Assembly: GCA_922989275.2 (NCBI GenBank)
Contig: OV277858.1
Coordinates: 4,030,001-4,094,000 of the forward strand
Direction of reading: 5' to 3'
Length of the DNA stretch: 64,000 nucleotides
From: Gari tellinella
Lineage: Eukaryota > Mollusca > Bivalvia > Cardiida > Psammobiidae
The notes under the pieces were generated by a model. The model was not told where the DNA came from. It worked only from the letters and a program-made list of their open reading frames with translations, and made no database searches. Shown here piece by piece: positions 57,491 through 64,000 of the stretch. How positions within the stretch are numbered: position 1 is the stretch's first letter; every line of letters starts with the position of its first letter. The position numbers were made by a program, and so were the translations under genes.

Positions 57491-58469
57491 TTTATTTATC
57501 TCTGACGACCCGTGTCTGTAAACACCATATTGGATCTGCGATACTGTAACTGTGGAATTCTGAATGTCTACTGTCATCTTCAATCCATATGTGAAAATTT
57601 TAAAAAGACAAACAGGTGGTTTCGCGTTCTTTTGCAAACTACGTTTTAAAACTAGATTATATTATTGATTTAAAAGAGTCAACAAAGTCTTCATCAGTCA
57701 TAAACATATATTGGAAAATATTGTTTTATAAATGTGGTAATTAACGGTGTAGATACTTATCTAGTGACTGTAACTCAGTGTATGATAAGGATCTACTAGA
57801 AATTTTTAAACAACTTTTCGTTTACTTTCATTCTAAATAACTATAATGTTGATGACATTTAAAATTAAAATGTATTATCTGGTTTTGAGATGATCGCTTA
57901 CAATCATGGAGACATTACACATTCTCCATGCTTACAATGTACATAATACGTATAGAGATAGATCTTACATCCATACAGATAAGAAAAATCAATCAAATTA
58001 ATTATGTAAGTACTTCGTTATTGCTGTCTCTCAGTGTGACTCGTTATCTGCCACATTTCCCCATTGAGTGCCCCGATTAAGTGAATCACGTGCCTAGACT
58101 AACTGGTTATTTCCGAAGCTGTCAAGGCGATTTATGGCATACAGTGTTAAAATCGTTATTTTTTATGATTGGCTTTCTAATTGGGGGCGGAGTTAAACGA
58201 AATCATTTACAATAATCTGAGTCATATGATTGGTCGAAAAAAAAGGTATTAGTTGGAAACTGGAAGGTCACGAAAGCCTAACTTGATAAAAACTTTGATG
58301 TTACATAACTTAAAGAAGTATTTTGCCTCTTCATGTTTCTTCTCTCGACAGAAAGGCATATATTATGGTGATATGCGTATCACTTTCACACCTGAGCTAT
58401 GAAATTTGTGTGGGGGTGCCATAAATCATAAATTAAAAAAATCCGTTTGCACTACTAAACCATCATCTC
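57491..58469. other. no gene seen
   Basis: Non-coding; no family recognised. Confidence 0.4.
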
Positions 58470-58900
58470 TGTACATTGAACGGTGCAGATCCTGATCAGA
58501 GATACAAGGAGTCCTCTGGTCTGGGTTTACATGCTTACTGTTAAGCATACGACAAGTGCACTTGTCATAGGTAAACTGTTAGAAAGTGACTAGTATATTC
58601 GTCGATAGGATTAAGTGTGTGACGTAATTACGATATGTGGTCATATCCTTAAACGGTGTAGATCCTGATCAGAGGACTCGAAGAAACCTCTGATCTGGAT
58701 CTACATGTACATGCTTAGCATTCGACAAGTATACTTTCATAGGTAACACTGTTAGTAAGTGACGAATGCATATATATACTCGTAGATACAATTGAATGTG
58801 TGAACCAATAACGATGTGATCGTATCCTTAAACGGGATAGATACTGATCAGAGGGCTCTAGGATCCCCCTGATCTGGGTCTTCATAGTTATCAAGGTTTG
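58470..58900 (+). repeat. three 175 bp units, each with a hairpin
   Basis: Hairpins at about 58,480, 58,655 and 58,830: GTAGATCCTGATCAGAGG ... CCTCTGATCTGGATCTAC. Each is followed by ATGCTTANC, ACTTTCATAGGTAAC and AAGTGACGAATG-type words. Related to palindrome family D by the GATCCTGATCAGA stem. Confidence 0.75.
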
Positions 58901-59334
58901 TTTATATGTAGTATTTATTAATTTTCCAATTGCTGTTGTATCACCGGCGCTTTTGTATTAAAACAACAGTATGGGACTTGTAGTACGACAGCCGAGTCTA
59001 CACTGTTTGCAAGAATTTGGGCATTCGATTTGGTCTGATTCATTCCTTGCTGATCCATCGTCATGGTGCTGTTCCCTCCATCAGAACATAGAAGACCGTT
59101 AAGGAAAGACAGTCACGTGAACAAAAAGTCATTTATCGCACAAAAACCGCGAGATCAACGACATGCTGTCCAGACGATTTGCCATTGTGTCAATAGAAGT
59201 TAGTTTAAAATCAAAGTACTGATAGTACTGATGTGGCGTTTGTCTGTAAAGTTGCGGAATTTACCAGCAGTCCAAAAGTGATAAAAGCTCGAAAACTTAG
59301 AATTCAAAGTCGCTTCTATTTCAGTCATATCGAA
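58901..59334. other. no gene seen
   Basis: Non-coding spacer. Confidence 0.35.
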
Positions 59335-59475
59335 ACATCCAGCTAAATACAGGTGGAGGAAGACCTAAGATGTCCTTTATACACTTATGGGTACAAATCA
59401 ACAACTGGGTAGAACCTCCAATCTTTTGCAAGTCAGCTGGAAGGCTTACTCTCATTGAAATTGGAATTCAGAGAT
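59335..59475 (+). mobile_element. fragment of the CAGGTGGAG/AGCTGGAA dispersed repeat
   Basis: ATCCAGCTAAATACAGGTGG, AGGAAGACCTAAGATG, CAACTGGGTAGAACCTCC, CAGCTGGAAGGCTTACTCTC. This is the uninterrupted order of pieces that are split in the arms of palindrome II. Confidence 0.6.
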
Positions 59476-59624
59476 GAGTGATTGTCACAATGACTTTAAC
59501 CAGAAATGGGTGTCAAAGCCACCTGATGCTCGCCTGTTTAAAGTTTAAGTCTAAAAAAAACATCTTGTATCGAAAGCAAATCAATTTTCAGTTTAGAAAG
59601 ATTATTAAATTAATGTTGAGCCTA

Positions 59625-60626
59625 AATTTAGTTATATTAAACTTTAAAACAACCCGTGCAAACTTTAACCTGGTGATTTGTAATCAAAACAACTAAGTCC
59701 AAATCGTGTCAAAAATTGACAAATATTAAAATTATTTTTAAATTTCAACTACATAACATCAATGTTTAACCTCTAATGAACCTCCATACAAAATTTCAGC
59801 ACCTGAGCACAAGTATTAAACTATAAAACAACCCGTCCAAAAAACTTTAACCTGGTGTTTAGTAGGAAACACCTAAGTCCAAATCGTGTCAAATATTTAT
59901 AAAAATTAAAATTATTTTTAAATTTCAACTTCATAACATCAATGTTTGACCCCTAATGAACCTCCAAACAAAATTAAAACAACCCGTCCAAAAAACTTTA
60001 ACCTGGTGATTTGTAGTCGAAAAACCTAAGTCCAAAACATGTCAAAAATTGACAAATTTTAAAATTATTTTTAAATTCCAACATCATAACATCAATTATT
60101 AACCCCAAATAAACCTCCATACAAAATTTCATAACCCTAGCACAAGTATTAAACTTTAAAACAACCCGTCCAAAAAACTTTAACCTTGTAATTTGTAGTC
60201 AAAAAACCTATGTCTAAAACATGTCAAAAATTGACATAAATTAAAATTATTTTTAAATTCGAACATCATAACATCAATGTTTAACCCCAAATGAACCTCC
60301 ATACAAAGTTTCATAACCCTAGCACAAGTATTAAGCTTTAAAACAACCCGTCCAAAAAACTTTTACCTTGTAATTTGTAGTAAAAAAACCTAAGTCTAAA
60401 ACATGTCGAAAATTGACATAAATTAAAATTATTTTTAAATTCCAACAGCATAACATCAATGTTTTACCCCAAATGAACCTCCATACAAAATTTCATAACC
60501 CTAGCACAAGTATTAAGCTTTAAAACAACCCGTCCAAAAAACTTTAACCTGACCACGCTCACGCTCACGCTCACTCACGCCGGGGGTATGACATTAGCTC
60601 TGCTGTTCTACGAACAGGCGAGCTAA
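59625..60626 (+). mobile_element. tandem-core element H1, about 180 bp units, hairpin end
   Basis: AACAACCCGT anchors at about 59,648, 59,827, 59,978, 60,160, 60,341 and 60,521. Units hold AACCTCCATACAAAATTTCA and AAATTATTTTTAAATTCCAA. The array ends in CACGCTCACGCTCACGCTCA, then a hairpin AGCTCTGCTGTTC/GAACAGGCGAGCT and CTAA at 60,623-60,626. Confidence 0.7.
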
Positions 60627-61305
60627 AAATGGGGTCATTCATGTAACAAAAATCACGAAGATGTCTCAATATCTGAATCGCAGCTGCAATACTTGGTCCA
60701 TGATATTAAACGCGTCTTTACCTTACCAAAAGTTATGTTTATTTGCAAACAGTTTGTATCCTAATCATAAGTACTAAAATAGAGAAATAAATAAAGGACA
60801 TCTAGAAGTGTCACCATGCCAAATATCAAAGCTCTGGCCACATTGGTTTCAGAGAAGAAGACGTTTGAAAATTTCACTATATAACTCTATGTAAAACTGT
60901 GACCCCCGGGGCGGGTCCAATTTTGACCCTAGGGGCATTATTTGAACAAACTTGATAGAGGACCTGTAGATGATGCTGTGTACCAAATATCTAAGCTCTG
61001 GCCCTTGCAGTTTTTGACAAGAAGATTTTTTAAGATTTCCTTATTTTTTCACTTTGGTTGCCATGGCAACCAGAGTTCTGCATTGTTTTTAATTCTTTGA
61101 ACAAATTGGAAACAGCTTGACCCAAGGAACATTTCTGTAAAGTTTGGTTGAATTCTGTCAAGCGGTATAGGAGGAGATGTCATTTGAAGCAATTGTTAAC
61201 GACGACGGACGACGCACGACGGAAGACGCACAACGCACGACGACGGACGCCGGACACAGGGCCATCCCAATAGCTCACCTTGAGCCTTTGGCTCAGGTGA
61301 GCTAA
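60627..61305 (+). mobile_element. tandem-core element H2, copy a
   Basis: One core unit (GTGACCCCCGGGGCGGGTCC at 60,900), then TTGCCATGGCAACCAGAGTT, then GACGACGGACGACGCACGAC. The end is the hairpin TTGAGCCTTTGGCTCA inside AGCTCACC...GGTGAGCT and CTAA at 61,302-61,305. Confidence 0.7.
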
Positions 61306-62338
61306 AAAACTAACAATGGATGAAGTCATGTCAGTGAAATGGTTAAAAGAACAAGAGGGTCATGATGACCCTTTATCCCTCCCCTGAGTAAAATGAACTA
61401 AATAGTTTTATATTTGGATTTCGCCCATAACCCAAATCATCTGAGGACTTAAAGTCATATATAAATATATAGTTTGTCATATTTTCACTGATTCTAGACG
61501 CTATAGTGTAAACACTGTGGCATCTAGAATGTTCACAAGGTTTGGCTATGATTTGACCTAGTGACCTACTTTTTGACCTCACATGACCCACTTTCGAACT
61601 TGACCTAGATTTTGTCAAGAACAACATTTGGAGCAAGTTTAGTGACGATTTGCTCAAAAGTGTGGCCTCTAGAGTGTTCACAATTTTTTTTAAGATTTGA
61701 CCTAATGACCTACTTTTTAACCCCTTATGACCCATTTTCGAACTTGACCTCGATTATGTCAAGAACAACATTTGGAGCACGTTTGATGAAGTTTGACCCA
61801 AAATTGTGGTCTCTAGAGTGTTCATAAGGTTTTCCTATGATTTGACCTAGTGAACTTCCTTTTGACCCCACATGACCCACTTTTAAACTTTACCTAGATT
61901 TTATCAAGAACAACATTTGGAGCAAGTGTGTTGAAGATTGGTCCACAATTGTGGTCTCTAAAGTGTTCACAAGGGTTTGCTATGATTAGACCTAGTGACC
62001 TACATTTTGACCCACGTTCGAACTTGACCTAGATTTTGTCAAGAACAACAGTTGGAGCAAGTTTGATGAAGTTTGACCTAAAATTGTGGTCTCTAGAGTG
62101 TTCACAAGTTTTTCTATGATTTGACCTAATGACCTATTTATTGATCCCACATAACCCACTTTCAAACTTGACCTAGATTTTGTCAGGACCAACATTTGGA
62201 GCAAGTTTGATGAAGTTTGGCCAAAATTGTGGCCTCTAGAGTGTTCACAAGGAAAAGTTTACGGACGACGGACGCCGACTCCGGACACAGCACGGTCACA
62301 ATAGCTCACCATGAGCACTTCGTGCTCAGGTGAGCTAA
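61306..62338 (+). mobile_element. tandem-core element H3, about 140 bp units
   Basis: CTCTAGAGTGTTCACAA anchors near 61,532, 61,668, 61,812, 61,955, 62,092 and 62,233. Units hold TTTGACCTAGTGACCTACTT, TTGACCTAGATTTTGTCAAG and AACATTTGGAGCAAGTTTGA. The end is GACGGACGCCGACTCCGGAC, hairpin ATGAGCACTTCGTGCTCA and CTAA at 62,335-62,338. This unit type is, by memory, widespread in bivalves. Frames of 70-120 codons inside are chance. Confidence 0.75.
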
Positions 62339-63720
62339 AAACAAGACCCCCATGGGGCATAATTCGCTCACCTGAGAATAACTGACAAAATGGAGATAAT
62401 TATTTATGTCCAGGTAGGGGTCATTGTTTACCCGAGGGGCATAATTTGAACAATCTTGTAAGAGGACCTGTAGATAATGCTATGTGCCAAATATCTAAGA
62501 TCAGGGTAGAAGGGTTTTAGACAAGAAGATTTTTGTAAGTTTCCATTGAAAAAAAATCTATTTTTAACTCCTGTGACCTACATATGCAACAGACTGAAAC
62601 CAATTGAACAAAATAGGTAAAGGATATCTAGAAGTGTCACCATGCTGAATATCAAAGCTCTGGCCATATTAGTTTCAGAGAAGAAGACGTTTGAAAATTT
62701 CAATATATAGAGTATGTAAAACTGTGACCCCCGGGGCGGGGCCAATTTTGTCTCAAGGGGCATAATTTGAACAAACCTGATAGAGGACCAGTATGTGATG
62801 CTATGTGTCAAATATCTAAGCTAAGGCCCTTGTAGTTTCAGAGCAGAAGATTTTTTAAGGTTTCATTGAAAAAATCTATTTTTAGCTCCTGTGACCTTGT
62901 TATGCAACCGACCAGAACCATTTGAACAATTTTTGTATAGGACCTCTAGAAATGTCACCATGCCTAATATCAAAGCCCTGGCCATATTAGTTTCAGAGAA
63001 AAAAAAAATTGAAAATTTCACTATATAACTCTATGTAAAACAGTGACCCCCAGGGCGGGGCCAATTTTGACCCCAGGGGTATAATTTGAACAAACTTGAT
63101 AAAGGACCTGTAGGCAATGCTATGTGCCAAATATCTAAGCTCTGACCCTTGCAGTTTCAGAGAAGATTTTTTAAGTTTTCATCGAAAAAATCTATTTTTA
63201 GCTCCTGTGACCTAGTTATGCAACCGACCAGAACCATTTGAACAATTTTGGTATAGGACAATTAGAAGTGTAACCATGCCAAATATCAAGGCTCTGGCCA
63301 TATTAGTTCGAGAGAAGAAGACGTTTGAAAATGTCACTATATAACTCTATGTAAAACTGTGACCCCCGGGGCTGGGCCAATTTTGATCCCAGGGGCATAA
63401 TTTGAACAAACTTGATAGAGGACCTATAGATGATGCTATGTGCCAAATATCTAAGCTCTGGACCTTGTAGTTTCAGACAAGAAGATTTTTTAAGATTTCC
63501 TTATTTTTTCAGTTTGGTTGCCATGGCAACCAGAGTTCTACATTGATTTTAATTCTTTGAAGAAATTTGAAAGAGCTTGACCAAATGAACATTCCTGTAA
63601 AGTTTGGTTGAAATCTGTCAAGGGGTATAGGAGGAGATGTCATTTGAAGCAATTGTTAACGACGACGGACACAGGGCCATCCCAATAGCTCACCTTGAGC
63701 CTTTGGCTCAGGTGAGCTAA
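62339..63720 (+). mobile_element. tandem-core element H2, copy b
   Basis: Three to four core units of about 316 bp (GTAAAACNGTGACCCCC at about 62,716, 63,034 and 63,350). The same 3' module as copy a follows: TTGCCATGGCAACCAGAGTT, ACGACGGACACAGGGCC, hairpin, CTAA at 63,717-63,720. Confidence 0.75.
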
Positions 63721-64000
63721 AAATGGAGATATTGATTTATGTCCAGGACTGACCTAGATATGCAACAGACCGGAACAATTTGAACAAAATATGTAAAGTA
63801 TATTTAAAAGTGTCACCATACAGAATATAAAAGCTCTGGCCATATTAGTTTCAGAGAAGAAGATGTTCAAATTTCACTTTATAACTCTTATGTAAAACAG
63901 TGACCCCCGGGGCGGGGCCAATTTTGACCCTACGGGCATAATTTGAACAAACTTAATAGAGGACCTGTAGGCGATGATATTAGCCATATATCTAAGCTCT
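63721..64000 (+). mobile_element. tandem-core element H2, copy c (cut by window end)
   Basis: Starts directly after the previous CTAA and repeats the H2 start (AATGGAGATATTGATTTATG against AAATGGAGATAATTATTTATG in copy b). A core unit with GTGACCCCCGGGGCGGGGCC lies at 63,901. Confidence 0.7.

Noticed and set aside
61373..62204. Frames of 70-120 codons with repeated 'LTKSRSSSKVGH'-like text
   Set aside because: They follow the 140 bp tandem core of element H3; unit length is not constant modulo three and stops appear in other units.

Overview
This window is eukaryotic, gene-poor and repeat-dense. I find no intact host protein gene, rRNA or functional tRNA. Almost everything recognisable is a mobile element or a decayed copy of one. 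Several families look molluscan, most likely bivalve: tRNA-headed SINEs, core-repeat elements ending in a hairpin plus GAGCTAAAA, short palindromes around ACGCCGCGT, and LINE tails with AAT repeats. That assignment rests on my memory of bivalve genomes, not on a search.

Layout. 0-2 kb: end of a pogo-like TIR element, a LINE ORF1-like protein split by one stop (minus), and a Crypton-type tyrosine recombinase remnant. 2-9.5 kb: foldback elements, a tRNA-derived SINE, and a 5'-truncated LINE with its 3' UTR and tail. 9.5-12.3 kb: two pieces of a probable mobile-element protein family, and an array of about 165 bp units with YY1-like cores. 12.6-18.1 kb: large palindrome I (arms about 2.1 kb, loop about 1.3 kb), with a coding remnant in the loop that looks like the same protein family. 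18.7-22.5 kb: a TIR element with tRNA-like sequence in both arms, tRNA-derived pieces, a SINE, and a second copy of a foldback family seen at 3.2 kb. 23.7-28.7 kb: one nearly full-length but dead LINE with ORF1, endonuclease, reverse transcriptase and a terminal CCHC knuckle. 29-36.8 kb: small duplications, foldback MITEs and a LINE 3' fragment. 36.8-54.7 kb: giant palindrome II, with inner arms of about 5 kb around a 1.5 kb loop that encodes SWIM and PHD zinc fingers on the minus strand; the outer arm segments are separated from the inner ones by unrelated sequence. 54.9-59 kb: small palindromes, a pogo-like TIR element, GA-rich tracts and a 175 bp hairpin tandem. 59.6-64 kb: a head-to-tail chain of tandem-core elements with hairpin/CTAA ends (Helitron/Helentron-like).

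The most interesting signals are the two large palindromes whose loops hold transposase-like coding remnants, the nested insertion duplicated in both arms of palindrome II, the ATGA stop/start overlap between the LINE ORFs, the tRNA-like sequence in TIR arms, and the tail-to-head chain at the right end. Several long reading frames in the window open only at TTG or GTG; they are treated as fragments rather than genes with real starts.
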